A DNA stretch of 64,000 nucleotides from Alcaligenaceae bacterium (GCA_013416445.1 JACCER010000001.1:1-64000); one strand, 5' to 3'; positions 1 to 7,978 are shown, numbered from the stretch's first letter. Numbers and translations are program-made. Notes: generated by a model not told the origin, from the letters alone.

Positions 1-75
1 TAGGCTGGGTGTGGAAGGGCAGTAATGCCTGCAGCTAACCAGTACTAATTGCCCGTGCGGCTTGATCCTATAACC
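1..75 (+). rRNA. rrl: 23S ribosomal RNA, 3' end
   Basis: The first ~75 bases match the conserved 3' terminus of bacterial 23S rRNA, including the stretch AACCAGTACTAATTGCCCGT followed by the GGCTTGATCC tail. The rest of the gene lies left of the window. The exact mature 3' end is not visible; it is placed just after the CCTATAACC stretch. Confidence 0.9.
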
Positions 76-342
76 TTGTAGGTTAGTGTGTTCAAGTACC
101 GTTCAAATAAATCAAAAGTCGTAGTCGTAACCCCGACTACGCAAGGCTGGCGCGTTAGGACTAACCCCTTAACCTGCGCCGCCCGCAGTAATACCATCGC
201 GGCTCGTACTGCCCGATTAGCACCAGACAAAACACTTTATTGACCCTTAGGCCAAGCAGTTGGTCGCCCAAGGCGCTTCTTCCCAGATTGGTCTTGATGC
301 GCTGTCGCCAGCAATGTCGCGCGCCCCAAGACACCCAGTTAC
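76..342 (+). other. 23S-5S rRNA internal spacer
   Basis: A 267-base spacer between 23S and 5S rRNA. It contains a short self-complementary element (GTAGTCG at about 119 against CGACTAC at about 134). No tRNA cloverleaf and no credible coding frame was seen in it. Confidence 0.7.
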
Positions 343-456
343 GCTTGACGACCATAGCAAGGTGGTCCCACGCCTTCCCATCCCGAACAGGACCGTGAAA
401 CGCCTTTGCGCCGATGATAGTGGACTTCGCGTCTGTGAAAGTAGGTCATCGTCAGG
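343..456 (+). rRNA. rrf: 5S ribosomal RNA
   Basis: Starts at GCTTGACGACCATAGC and contains the conserved 5S core CCCATCCCGAACAGG (loop C region), then GCGCCGATGATAGT, closing near GTCAGGC. The length of ~113 bases fits a betaproteobacterial 5S. It is the last gene of the rRNA operon on the plus strand. Confidence 0.93.
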
Positions 457-472
457 CTCTTATTTGTAAAGT

Positions 473-509
473 AAAACCCCCAATCTGTGAACCAGGTTGG
501 GGGTTTTGC
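473..509 (+). terminator. Rho-independent terminator of the rRNA operon
   Basis: Perfect stem AAAACCCCCAA / TTGGGGGTTTT around a short loop, 17 bases after 5S. The 3' arm supplies a T-rich end, and the A-run on the other side makes it potentially bidirectional. Confidence 0.88.
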
Positions 510-618
510 CGTTGGGGGAAAAAGCATGCAACAGAACAGCTCGGGGCGTCGAGGTGCGTGTGGATCGGATGAGCCAAAGGCGTAAGCCGACAGATTTCCA
601 TGGGAAAAATGCCTGGCG

Positions 619-1413
619 TTAGCACAAGCTATCAATGACTCCGCCATCTACGCGCAAGGCAGCGCCCGTGGTTGCGGAGGCTTGTGGAGATGCCGCATAT
701 ATCACTAGATTGGCAACTTCTTCGACGCTGGCAGCGCGCTGGATGATGGAACTGGGCCGGTGTTGCATGACAAAGGCGGCCGCTGTTTCTTCCATGCTCA
801 GATCCGAAGCCTGTTGCTGCTCTTTGAGCATGGCTTCCAGCCCATCTGACAGAGTCGGGCCTGGCAAAATGGCATTGATGGTGACGCCTGTGCCTGCGGC
901 GCGTTTGGCCAGGCCTCGTGAAACAGCAAGGTTAGCTGTTTTCGTGACGCCATAATGGATCATGTCGATTGGAATATTCAGCGCCGATTCTGAAGATATG
1001 AAAAGTATACGGCCCCAGCCGCGTTGCATCATGGCTGGCAGGTAAGCGCGTGACAGTCTTACTCCGGCCATAACATTGACTTCGAAGACATGAAGCCAGT
1101 CGCTGTCTGTAGTGTCGAAGAAGTCCTGTGGTCCAAAGATACCGACATTGTTGACAAGAATGTCGGCAAAGGTTTGTTGCGCCACTAGCGCGGCGCAACC
1201 TGCTGCTGTGCCGACATCGGCAGCTATGCCTCGCACATTAGCATGTGCAACCTCGGTTTTCAGGGCTATGATGGCTCGTTCTACTGTAGCGACGTTACGA
1301 CCGTTGACGATGACATTAGCGCCAGCCTGGGCCATGCCCCTGGCGATGGCATAACCGATACCTGCCGTAGATCCAGTAATAACGGCTGTTTTTCCGGAAA
1401 GATCGATTTTCAT
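619..1413 (-). CDS. Short-chain dehydrogenase/reductase (SDR family oxidoreductase)
   Basis: A 264-residue NAD(P)-dependent oxidoreductase of the classical SDR family, presumably cytosolic. The glycine-rich cofactor motif TGSTAGIG is at residues 14-21. NNVG (SDR NNAG motif) is near residue 88, the catalytic Ser lies in FISSES near residue 142, and the active-site pair is Y-x3-K in YGVTK near residue 155. The C-terminus ends in the usual G-x-x-x-R-V-D-G-G. Length and motif spacing are complete, so the enzyme should be functional; the substrate cannot be told from sequence. The ATG at 1413 begins MKIDLSGKTAV, typical for the family. It is convergent with the rRNA operon and has no operon partner. 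Confidence 0.88.
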   Translation of the reverse strand: MKIDLSGKTAVITGSTAGIGYAIARGMAQAGANVIVNGRNVATVERAIIALKTEVAHANVRGIAADVGTAAGCAALVAQQTFADILVNNVGIFGPQDFFDTTDSDWLHVFEVNVMAGVRLSRAYLPAMMQRGWGRILFISSESALNIPIDMIHYGVTKTANLAVSRGLAKRAAGTGVTINAILPGPTLSDGLEAMLKEQQQASDLSMEETAAAFVMQHRPSSIIQRAASVEEVANLVIYAASPQASATTGAALRVDGGVIDSLC

Positions 1414-1902
1414 GTGTATGGCCTTTTTTTAATTTATGTATTTTATGGATAGAATTAGCGTCATCAGGTGTGTAATCCGACACCAAGATATCGATGTTAT
1501 CCCTACATAAATACACCATAAAACCAAGTTACAAAACGATGCTTATGGCGGATGTACAAGGCATACGAACTAGACTGCGTATATGAAATATTGCTGTGCG
1601 TAGGCCAGATTAGCGCCGCTACGCGGCGCTAATCCGATTTGCGAAAATCTGAAATAAACGCCATCCAGATTGAATGGAATGCCGTTATTCGATGTTTTGC
1701 GCCTGAATGTCGACTAGGAAGTAATAATCATTTGTAATCAATGATTTATCGCTGAATCTTGTGTTTTTTTATGATTGTACTCACCGATATACTCACCATT
1801 TAGTTTTGAAAGCTTAATGTTGGTCAGCAGGTGGCTATGTTTGCTTTCGTTAAAGTTCTATATGTTTGATATCAGGTAAGCTTCATGTGAATAGCCGCAT
1901 GA
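1414..1902. other. 489-base gene-free gap with repeats
   Basis: No credible coding frame was found. It holds a short GGTGT/ACACC palindrome (1468-1485), a REP-like palindrome (1609-1633), and near 1778-1797 two direct copies of TACTCACC at 12-base spacing that resemble recombinase arm sites. The composition turns AT-rich towards the toxin-antitoxin genes, which fits the edge of a decayed integrated element. Confidence 0.55.
1609..1633. repeat. REP-like palindrome, copy 1
   Basis: Perfect inverted repeat ATTAGCGCCGC-TAC-GCGGCGCTAAT flanked by AGGCCAG and CCGATTT. It is a member of the dispersed intergenic family also found at 5245, 5297, 12391, 34170, 36702 and 49749. Confidence 0.75.
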
Positions 1903-2196
1903 TTAGCTCGTGGCATGAGGCTTGGCCGTCATATCAATGCCAAGTGCTCGCATCACGGCTAGAGTGGTCTTCAACGTCGGATTGCCGCGTTCACTGAATG
2001 ATCGATAAAGTTGCTCACGGGAAAGTCCGGTTTTTTGAGCTATTTCTGTCATCCCCTTAGCCCGTGCAACCACGCCAAGTGCCTTGGCAATATAAGATGC
2101 ATCGCCTGTTTCAAAGGCATCAGCCATGAAGAATGCGATTTCCTCATCATCTACCAGGGCTGCAGCAGGGTCGTAGGTTGTCAGTTTTTCAGTCAT
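1903..2196 (-). CDS. HigA-type antitoxin, HTH DNA-binding protein (HI1420-like)
   Basis: A 97-residue antidote of the 'addiction module antidote, downstream partner' family. It is expected to neutralise the toxin encoded just upstream and to repress the operon. The N-terminus MTEKLTTYDPAAALVDDEEI is the usual start of this family, so ATG 2196 is preferred over longer frames that reach into the toxin. Residues ~43-90 form an XRE-like helix-turn-helix: GMTEIAQKTGLSREQLYRSFSERGNPTL. The start overlaps the end of the toxin gene by 8 bases, implying translational coupling. Toxin-first order is typical of HigBA-like modules. The pair lies beside an integrase remnant and probably came with that element. 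Confidence 0.85.
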   Translation of the reverse strand: MTEKLTTYDPAAALVDDEEIAFFMADAFETGDASYIAKALGVVARAKGMTEIAQKTGLSREQLYRSFSERGNPTLKTTLAVMRALGIDMTAKPHATS

Positions 2197-2494
2197 CTTG
2201 TTTGCTCCATTCATTAGCCAGTTTCTTTGCGGCAGCAATATCGCGGGCCTGGGTATTTTTATCCCCGCCGCACAGCAGCACAATCAGAAGATTTCCTCTT
2301 TGCTGGAAGTAGACACGATAGCCCGGGCCGTAGTGAATCCGTAGTTCGCTAACCCCGTCGCCTACAGGCTCAACATCGCCAAGCAAACCTTCCGCGAGAC
2401 GCATCAAGCGCGCTGCAATGATGGTTCTTGCTCGTTTGTCACGTAGCCGAGCTTCCCATTTCTCGTAGGTTCTTGTCTGCTTTAGCTCAATCAT
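2189..2494 (-). CDS. RelE/HigB-type toxin (HI1419-like addiction module killer)
   Basis: A 101-residue protein of the RelE/ParE superfamily, subfamily 'addiction module killer protein' (phage Gp49-like). The family is known or predicted to act as ribosome-dependent mRNA interferases. Diagnostic blocks are visible: RTYEKWEARLRDKRA at the N-terminus, GDVEPVGDGVSELRIHYGPGYRVYF in the middle, and LLCGGDKNTQARDI near the end. It is full length. The start codon sits inside an inverted repeat (2494-2528) that probably serves as the autoregulatory operator. The antitoxin follows with an 8-base overlap. Confidence 0.87.
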   Translation of the reverse strand: MIELKQTRTYEKWEARLRDKRARTIIAARLMRLAEGLLGDVEPVGDGVSELRIHYGPGYRVYFQQRGNLLIVLLCGGDKNTQARDIAAAKKLANEWSKQDD

Positions 2495-2528
2495 GCGTCA
2501 AATGTAGTCTATAAAATACAATGACGCA
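2494..2528 (-). promoter_or_regulatory. Nested palindromic operator/promoter of the toxin-antitoxin operon
   Basis: Outer arms TGCGTCA (2494-2500) / TGACGCA (2522-2528) enclose inner arms TGTA (2503-2506) / TACA (2517-2520). On the minus strand a plausible promoter is TTGCGT (-35) and TACATT (-10) with 17-base spacing. Its start point would fall at or next to the toxin ATG. Binding by the antitoxin is inferred from known autoregulation of such modules. Confidence 0.55.
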
Positions 2529-2559
2529 ACCCGGCCTATGACGGGAGGATGCAACTGGT

Positions 2560-2592
2560 ACTTGAGAGTTGCCAGCAATGGCAATCTCAAGT
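2560..2592. repeat. Strong hairpin with GCAA loop
   Basis: ACTTGAGAgTTGCCA - GCAA - TGGCAATCTCAAGT: about 14 base pairs with one bulge, closed by a GNRA-type tetraloop. There is no T-tract on either side, so it is not an ordinary terminator. Confidence 0.6.
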
Positions 2593-2600
2593 CGAGACCA

Positions 2601-2623
2601 AATCTGACAGGTATCGTCAGATT
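2601..2623. repeat. Second hairpin next to the first
   Basis: Perfect arms AATCTGAC (2601-2608) / GTCAGATT (2616-2623) around a 7-base loop, only 8 bases after the previous hairpin. Function unknown. Confidence 0.55.
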
Positions 2624-2651
2624 CAGTCAGGCTTACTACGCAAAAATACTT

Positions 2652-3008
2652 TTAATTTGCCTTTCGTGAGTTGTGTTGATGTTTTTTGTATTCGTCCTCA
2701 ATCAAAAGCTCTAACAGCTCACCTATCGGCATTCTATAAATCTTTCGTAGTTTGTCGAGTTTTGTTTTTGCATCAACACTAACGAAGGCATTGATGGTTT
2801 TTTGGTCTTCCTTCTGCCTGGCTACGAGCTGCCGCCACGCTTTACTGAAGTTTCTCATGAAGAGCGTTTTCTCTGCATGATGGCACTCCCATAGGCGCAA
2901 AACACAATAGATTGCCAAATATGTTTCATGGGTGTTGACCAATAGAAAGTTTGTCAGTATTGGGATTCCTACTGTCTTGTTATCTTCAAGATGATTTTGA
3001 TAGCTCAT
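2652..3008 (-). CDS. Hypothetical protein, possibly part of a decayed element
   Basis: A 118-residue ORF that I do not recognise. The N-terminal half (SYQNHLEDNKTVGIPILTNF...) is of mixed composition. The C-terminal half is charged and helix-forming (KAWRQLVARQKEDQKTINAF then DAKTKLDKLRKIYRMPIGEL), somewhat like small DNA-binding or ribbon-helix-helix accessory proteins. Its ATG overlaps the stop of the integrase remnant by 4 bases (ATGA), as if the two were once co-translated. AT-rich codon use differs from the neighbouring core genes. It could be a real small gene of the element or a relic; no function is proposed. Confidence 0.4.
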   Translation of the reverse strand: MSYQNHLEDNKTVGIPILTNFLLVNTHETYLAIYCVLRLWECHHAEKTLFMRNFSKAWRQLVARQKEDQKTINAFVSVDAKTKLDKLRKIYRMPIGELLELLIEDEYKKHQHNSRKAN

Positions 3009-3466
3009 CCCGTACCCTGGTAGACGCGTGGATTCGTTGTGTTTTTGATGTTCTCTAGAGTGGTAATTTTTAAGATAATCCCATCCCCAGTCTGGGTGAG
3101 TTCCTCAAGGGTAAGGGCTCTGTCTCTGCTTTTTTCTATACCGCCTGCATCGTCAACCGAAAAAGCAAAAGCAGGGTTGCTAACAATAATGTCGAGCTTG
3201 ATGCCATGATTAAACAGCTGCTTGCAATACAGTAAGGCGTCATTGGCAATTGTGGGTCTGTTATTGTATGTAATGTTCCTTAATATTTGCTTAATATCAC
3301 GACCTGTCACTGCGGAAGGTTGCATTTCACCGATAACAGGGGCGATGTCTTTGGTATATACGCGTAATGGAATCTGGTGATGCTTTAGGCGCTTTATATG
3401 GAGTAAGGTTTTTTCTAATGTGTTGATTTTATTAAAATGATTGATCCGGGTAGATATCAGTAGAGG
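3005..3466 (-). pseudogene. Tyrosine-type integrase remnant (core-binding region only)
   Basis: The frame is open from just after the yicC stop down to 3005. It encodes a middle segment of a phage-type integrase: IPLRVYTKDIAPVIGEMQPS, then RPTIANDALLYCKQLFNHGI, SNPAFAFSVDDAGG and KSRDRALTLEEL. These are core-binding-domain blocks. The C-terminal catalytic domain (R...HxxR...Y) is missing: after LEEL the sequence runs ~30 unrelated residues to a stop. The N-terminal arm-binding domain and a start codon are also absent; the first ATG (3325) lies well inside the domain. It is therefore a dead fragment, and it marks a former insertion downstream of yicC. Confidence 0.8.
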
Positions 3467-4399
3467 CTACTCTATATTCTGAGCCTGCTCGCGCATTTGT
3501 TCTATCAGCAGTTTAAGGTTAATGGCAGCATGGGTAATGCTGAGTGCGCTGGCTTTGGAGCCCAGGGTATTGGCTTCGCGGTTCATTTCCTGGAACAGGA
3601 AGTCCAGGCGCTTGCCAGCGCTGCCGCTGCTTTTTTTACCTTTGCTGTTGGCGCTTTCACCTGTGCTCAGCAAATGTTCAAGCTCTGCCGTATGCGAGCG
3701 CAGGCGCGATAGCTCTTCGGCGACATCGATGCGCAGTGAAAATAATGAGGATTCCTGGGCGATGCGGGCTGATAATTCGGCGCCGCTGATTTGCTCAAAG
3801 CCTTCAGGGCTTACCGCCATGAGGGTATCGCGTAATTTATTGCTTATTTTTTCCTGGTGCTCGCTGAGCAACGCTGGCAGTTCTTTTTCTACCTGATCGA
3901 CAATGGCACTGATTCCTTTTGAGCATTCCTGCATCATGCTGCCCAGGCGCTGACCTTCACGCTCGCGGGCGGCTTGTAGTTCCGACAAGGCCAGCGTGGC
4001 GGCTTCCTGGCACATGGCGGTCCATATTTCAGAATCAAAAACCGGGGATTCAGTATTGTTGGAGCGACTCAGCAGATCATTGAAGCTGGGTGCTGGAGTA
4101 TCAGGGATAACTTGACGCGCGGCCTGTAATTGGCTGGCAATATTGGCCAGGAGTTCAAGATCAAGGCTGGCGTCGTTGCGAGTGCTGCTGTGTGTGTAAT
4201 TAAGGCGAATTTCCACTTTTCCGCGTGTGACTACCTGAACCAGCTTTTCGCGGATCAGGCCCTCGACCATGCGCAAGTCTTCCGGCAGCCGGAAATTGAT
4301 ATCCAGAAAGCGGCTGTTGACTGTGCGGAACTCGATGGTGACGCTGCCTTGCGCCGATTCGGCGCGGGCGCTTCCAAAAGCGGTCATGCTACGGATCAT
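3467..4399 (-). CDS. yicC: YicC/YloC family endoribonuclease
   Basis: A 310-residue protein of the YicC family, reported as a cytosolic endoribonuclease taking part in small-RNA turnover. The N-terminal signature MIRSMTAFGSARAE and VNSRFLDINFRLPEDLR are family hallmarks. The C-terminal DUF1732 region ends in GKRLDFLFQEMNREANTLGSK and a helix to the stop. It starts at ATG 4399 (MIRSM is the invariant family start). It is divergent from rph with an 88-base gap. In many betaproteobacteria yicC and rph sit near each other, so the location is ordinary; the odd part is the integrase relic directly behind its stop, in the same frame. Confidence 0.93.
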   Translation of the reverse strand: MIRSMTAFGSARAESAQGSVTIEFRTVNSRFLDINFRLPEDLRMVEGLIREKLVQVVTRGKVEIRLNYTHSSTRNDASLDLELLANIASQLQAARQVIPDTPAPSFNDLLSRSNNTESPVFDSEIWTAMCQEAATLALSELQAAREREGQRLGSMMQECSKGISAIVDQVEKELPALLSEHQEKISNKLRDTLMAVSPEGFEQISGAELSARIAQESSLFSLRIDVAEELSRLRSHTAELEHLLSTGESANSKGKKSSGSAGKRLDFLFQEMNREANTLGSKASALSITHAAINLKLLIEQMREQAQNIE

Positions 4400-4487
4400 A
4401 AGAGAGGGTCCTGTTTTTTTACGTAAAGCGGGTATTGTAAGATGGTGACGACTGTTTCATTGATTATCGATATAACCGGAGTCCCAC

Positions 4488-5237
4488 TTGTCTGAATCCA
4501 TGCTTACACCTGCTTCCGCTCTTGCCCGTCCAACAGGGCGTCAAGCCGCAGAATTGCGGCCGCTATCTATAGAAGTCGGCTATACCCGTCATGCCGAAGG
4601 CTCGGTATTGATCAAGGCGGGCGATACGCATGTCTTGTGCAACGCCAGCGTGCTGAACAAGGTGCCGCCCTTTTTGAAGGGTAAAGGGCAGGGCTGGGTT
4701 ACCGCAGAGTACGGCATGCTGCCGCGTTCCACACATACGCGTTCCGACCGCGAAGCAGCCCGTGGCAAACAAAGCGGGCGCACGCAAGAAATTCAGCGCC
4801 TGATCGGCCGCAGCTTGCGGGCGGTGTTTGATCTGACCGCTCTGGGCGAGCGCACGCTGCATCTGGATTGCGATGTCTTGCAGGCCGATGGCGGCACGCG
4901 TTGCGCAAGCATTACTGGCGCCTGGGTAGCGGCCGCCATTGCTGTACAAGGCTTGCTCAAGCAAGGTTTGCTCGCCTCTGATCCTTTGCTTGATCATGTG
5001 GCGGCGGTATCTGTGGGCCTGGTTAGCGGCCGCCCGGTACTGGATCTGGATTATATAGAGGATTCTGGCTGCGATGCGGACATGAATGTCGTGATGACCG
5101 GCGCGGGCAAGTTCGTTGAGGTGCAGGGAACCGCTGAAGGGCCGGCATTTGAGCGTAAAGAGCTGGACGCCTTGCTAGATATGGCGCAAGAAGGTATTGC
5201 GCAGTTGGTGATGTTGCAAAAAGAAGCGTTGGTGTAA
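4488..5237 (+). CDS. rph: Ribonuclease PH
   Basis: A 249-residue phosphorolytic 3'-5' exoribonuclease that trims tRNA 3' ends, using phosphate and releasing nucleoside diphosphates. The fold is complete: [22 protein letters not shown], the [19 protein letters not shown] block, [20 protein letters not shown] with the phosphate-contacting Arg, and [18 protein letters not shown]. The chosen start is TTG 4488, because GGAG at 4478-4481 stands 6 bases in front of it. The first ATG (4500) has no ribosome-binding site and would shorten the protein by only four residues. The usual downstream partner rdgB is separated from it here by a three-gene metabolic insertion. Confidence 0.94.
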   Translation: MSESMLTPASALARPTGRQAAELRPLSIEVGYTRHAEGSVLIKAGDTHVLCNASVLNKVPPFLKGKGQGWVTAEYGMLPRSTHTRSDREAARGKQSGRTQEIQRLIGRSLRAVFDLTALGERTLHLDCDVLQADGGTRCASITGAWVAAAIAVQGLLKQGLLASDPLLDHVAAVSVGLVSGRPVLDLDYIEDSGCDADMNVVMTGAGKFVEVQGTAEGPAFERKELDALLDMAQEGIAQLVMLQKEALV

Positions 5238-5244
5238 ATGAAAT

Positions 5245-5334
5245 GTCGGATTACGGGCTTGCACCCTAATCCGACCCATATTCGATGTTGAGTTCGCAGG
5301 TTGGATTAGCGCCGCCAGGCGCGTAATCCGATAC
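5245..5334. repeat. Two REP-like palindromes in tandem (copies 2 and 3)
   Basis: First element 5245-5275: GTCGGATTA.GGG ... CCCTAATCCGAC. Second element 5297-5334: GGTTGGATTAGCGCC ... GGCGCGTAATCCGATACC. They lie head to tail right after rph, at the border to the MmgE/PrpD gene. Confidence 0.75.
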
Positions 5335-5356
5335 CAATTTATCTCAACAAATACAA

Positions 5357-6709
5357 TTAATTAACAAACTTGCCCAGCATTTCGGCTTGCTCCAGGCCCC
5401 ATACGTGGTCGATGAGCGCCTGGCTTTCTTCTTGGCTGGCAGCGTTGCGGTAGGTGCCAAGGCGCAGGGCCTTGTCTTCGATTTCGGGGCGTGACAGGGT
5501 GTTGCCTGGGTCGCCCTTGGGTTCGTCTACGCGCGCTGTAAATGTACGGCCGTCATGGGTCTGTACGGTGACTTTGCCTATCCATTGCTGCGGATAAGCA
5601 GTGTCAACTTCGGTATCCAGTTCCATGCTGACCAACTGGCGGAAAGCTGCAATGGCAGGGTCGTTGAGGGCTGCGTCGAACTCGGGCAAGCCGGCGCGCC
5701 GCTGCTGAGCAATCAGGCCCAAAACCGTACCCATCGAGAACTTGGACTGGTGTACCGTTGTTGGGTTGGTGACCGGGCCGAGTACGTCGATGGCGCCCTG
5801 GTGTACATGTGCCACTACGCTGGCGATGTCGGCGATGGCCAGGTCGTTGTCTTGGACCACTTGCAGCAGGGCGTCGGCGGCAGGGTGGGTATGGCGGCAT
5901 GATGCATGGTATTTGAACGAGGTTTCAAGCACCGTCCAGCGGCTTCCGAGTTTGTCGGTCAGTTTGGCCGGGTTGGCGTCTTGAGACATGCCTGCGCCCA
6001 TGCCCTGCAGGCCTTCCAGGATGCGTTGAGCACCCGTGAAGCCATCATGGGCCAGGTAGGCTGCAGTAAGGCCGTTGGCAGCCGCCTTGGCGGTGTGCAA
6101 CTGCTTGGAATCGGCTGCATCACGCAAGAATTCCCAAAGCCCGGCGGCCTGTGTGCCGGCTGAACCAAAGGCGTCAAGCATTTGTTCTTTGTTCAGGTTA
6201 AGCAACCTGCCTACCGCTGCAGCCGCCGCCAGCGTACCTGCTGTACCTGTGGTGTGGAAGATTTTGTAGTGTGAGCGGCCCAGAAATTCCCCGACGCGTA
6301 TACCCACTTCGTAACCTGCTACGCAGGCCACGAGCAAGTCTTTGCCGGAGCGGCCCAAGGCTTGCGCCACGGCAATGGCGGGTGGGAATACAACGGCCGC
6401 TGGATGGAATACCGAGCCATTATGGACGTCGTCTTGTTCGACCATGTGGGCTGCCGCGGCGTTGACCATAGAGGCAAACAAGGGACTGGTGCCGCGCCGC
6501 GTGACCATGTTTTCGGATGGGCCGCTGGTGGGCCCCATGCTGTCGGCAAACTTTGCGATGGACTGTACAGGGCGCGCGCTGGAGCCGGCCAGCACTGAAG
6601 CCAGGCAATCGAGCATCAGGTCTTCGGTTCGGCGCAAGACGGCGGATGGGATGTCTTCGTATGCAAGTCGGGCCGCAAATTCGGCAAGCTGGGCGCTAGG
6701 ATGATTCAT
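5357..6709 (-). CDS. MmgE/PrpD family protein
   Basis: A 450-residue member of the MmgE/PrpD superfamily, which includes 2-methylcitrate dehydratase, cis-aconitate decarboxylase and many uncharacterised dehydratases. Blocks visible: a helical N-terminal domain with EDLMLDCLASVLAGS, the segment EQDDVHNGSVFHPAAVVFPP, GRSHYKIFHTTGTAGTLAAA, and the C-terminal SFKYHASCRHTHPAADALL. ATG 6709 is preferred to the upstream TTG (6721) because GGAA precedes it by 6 bases. It is co-directional with the acyl-CoA dehydrogenase 32 bases upstream, and divergent LysR control is likely. The pairing suggests catabolism of an organic or acyl-CoA acid; the substrate is not determinable here. Confidence 0.85.
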   Translation of the reverse strand: MNHPSAQLAEFAARLAYEDIPSAVLRRTEDLMLDCLASVLAGSSARPVQSIAKFADSMGPTSGPSENMVTRRGTSPLFASMVNAAAAHMVEQDDVHNGSVFHPAAVVFPPAIAVAQALGRSGKDLLVACVAGYEVGIRVGEFLGRSHYKIFHTTGTAGTLAAAAAVGRLLNLNKEQMLDAFGSAGTQAAGLWEFLRDAADSKQLHTAKAAANGLTAAYLAHDGFTGAQRILEGLQGMGAGMSQDANPAKLTDKLGSRWTVLETSFKYHASCRHTHPAADALLQVVQDNDLAIADIASVVAHVHQGAIDVLGPVTNPTTVHQSKFSMGTVLGLIAQQRRAGLPEFDAALNDPAIAAFRQLVSMELDTEVDTAYPQQWIGKVTVQTHDGRTFTARVDEPKGDPGNTLSRPEIEDKALRLGTYRNAASQEESQALIDHVWGLEQAEMLGKFVN

Positions 6710-6741
6710 GACGGGTTCCAATGTAAGAGGACAGGCTGGTT

Positions 6742-7902
6742 CTAGAACGAGCGTGGCAGCCCCAGAACGTGTTCGGCGACAAAAGACAGGATCAGGTTGG
6801 TGGAAATGGGTGCAACCTGATACAGGCGGGTTTCGCGGAATTTGCGCTCAATGTCGTATTCGTTGGCAAAGCCGAAACCGCCGTGGAATTGCAGGCAGGC
6901 GTTGGCTGCTTCCCAGGAAGCATCGGCGGCCAGCAGCTTGGCCATGTTGGCCTGGGCCCCGCACGGTTGGTGCGAGTCGAACAGGCGGCAAGCTTCGTAG
7001 CGCATGAGGCTGGCGGCTTCGATATTGATATGCGCGCGCGCGATGGGAAACTGCACACCCTGGTTCTGCCCGATGGGCCGGTTGAACACGATGCGTTCTT
7101 TCGTATAGGCTGATACCTTGTCGATGAACCAGTGGCCATCGCCTATGCATTCAGCTGCGATGAGGGCGCGTTCGGCGTTCAGGCCATCCAGGATATACCT
7201 GAAGCCTTGGCCTTCTACGCCGATCAGGTTTTCGGCGGGGATTTCCAGGTTGTCGAAAAAGATTTCGTTGGTTTCGTGGTTGACCATATTAAGGATGGAG
7301 CGTATTTCCATGCCCTTGCCTATGGATTCGCGCAGGTCGACGATGAAAATCGACATGCCTTCGGATTTTTTCTTGACGTCTTCCAGGGGCGTGGTGCGCG
7401 CCAGTAGTATCATCAGGTCGGAGTACCGTAGACGCGAGATCCAGACTTTCTGGCCGTTGATGACATAACGGTCGCCTTTTTTGACAGCCGTGGTTTTGAT
7501 TTTGGTGGTATCGGTACCCGTAGTTGGTTCGGTTACGCCCATGGATTGCAGGCGCAGTTCGCCACTGGCAATGCGCGGCAGGTAAAGGTTTTTTTGTTCG
7601 GTGGAGCCGTGGCGCAGCAAGGTGCCCATGTTATACATTTGGCCATGGCATACGCCTGAATTGCCGCCATTGCGGTTGATTTCTTCCATGATGACCGAGG
7701 CTTCAGTCAGGCTCAGGCCCGAACCGCCGTATTCTTCGGGGATCAGGGCGGCAAGCCAGCCCGCTTCGGTCAGGGTGTTGACGAACTCTTCGGGGTAGCC
7801 ACGTTCGTGGTCTATCTTGCGGAAGTACTCGGGCGGGAATTGTGAACACAGGTCGCGGATAGCGTCGCGGATTTCCTGGAATGGCTGATTAGTATGCTGC
7901 AT
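6742..7902 (-). CDS. Acyl-CoA dehydrogenase family protein
   Basis: A 386-residue FAD-dependent acyl-CoA dehydrogenase of usual family length. It has the N-terminal helical domain (EIRDAIRDLCSQFP...), the middle beta domain with QSMGVTEPTTGTDTTKIKT (flavin and substrate contacts) and YVINGQKVWISR, and the C-terminal helical domain with LAADASWEAANACLQFHGGFGFANEYDIERKFRETRLYQVAPIS. The last block carries the family's FHGGFGF and fatty-acyl pocket features. It starts at ATG 7902 (MQHTNQPFQEI). It is the first gene of the two-gene operon with MmgE/PrpD and faces the LysR gene across 116 bases. The acid substrate is unknown. Confidence 0.9.
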   Translation of the reverse strand: MQHTNQPFQEIRDAIRDLCSQFPPEYFRKIDHERGYPEEFVNTLTEAGWLAALIPEEYGGSGLSLTEASVIMEEINRNGGNSGVCHGQMYNMGTLLRHGSTEQKNLYLPRIASGELRLQSMGVTEPTTGTDTTKIKTTAVKKGDRYVINGQKVWISRLRYSDLMILLARTTPLEDVKKKSEGMSIFIVDLRESIGKGMEIRSILNMVNHETNEIFFDNLEIPAENLIGVEGQGFRYILDGLNAERALIAAECIGDGHWFIDKVSAYTKERIVFNRPIGQNQGVQFPIARAHINIEAASLMRYEACRLFDSHQPCGAQANMAKLLAADASWEAANACLQFHGGFGFANEYDIERKFRETRLYQVAPISTNLILSFVAEHVLGLPRSF

Positions 7903-7963
7903 GGTCTGTTGGCCTCCGATTTTATTACAATGGCTAATACTTTGCCCTAACGCGAGCTTCTTG

Positions 7964-7978
7964 CCAATTATTGCTTGG
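7964..7978. promoter_or_regulatory. Candidate LysR-type operator (T-N11-A-like)
   Basis: CCAA-TTATTGC-TTGG inverted repeat in the divergent gap between the acyl-CoA dehydrogenase and LysR genes; TTGCCAATT recurs at 7990. This is the position and style expected of a LysR regulator recognition site. Inference only. Confidence 0.4.

Noticed and set aside
339-647. ORFs across the 5S rRNA and its terminator
   Set aside because: They overlap a clear 5S rRNA and rho-independent terminator.
2560-2592. Rho-independent terminator for the small ORF or toxin-antitoxin operon
   Set aside because: The stem is strong but no T-tract follows on either strand.
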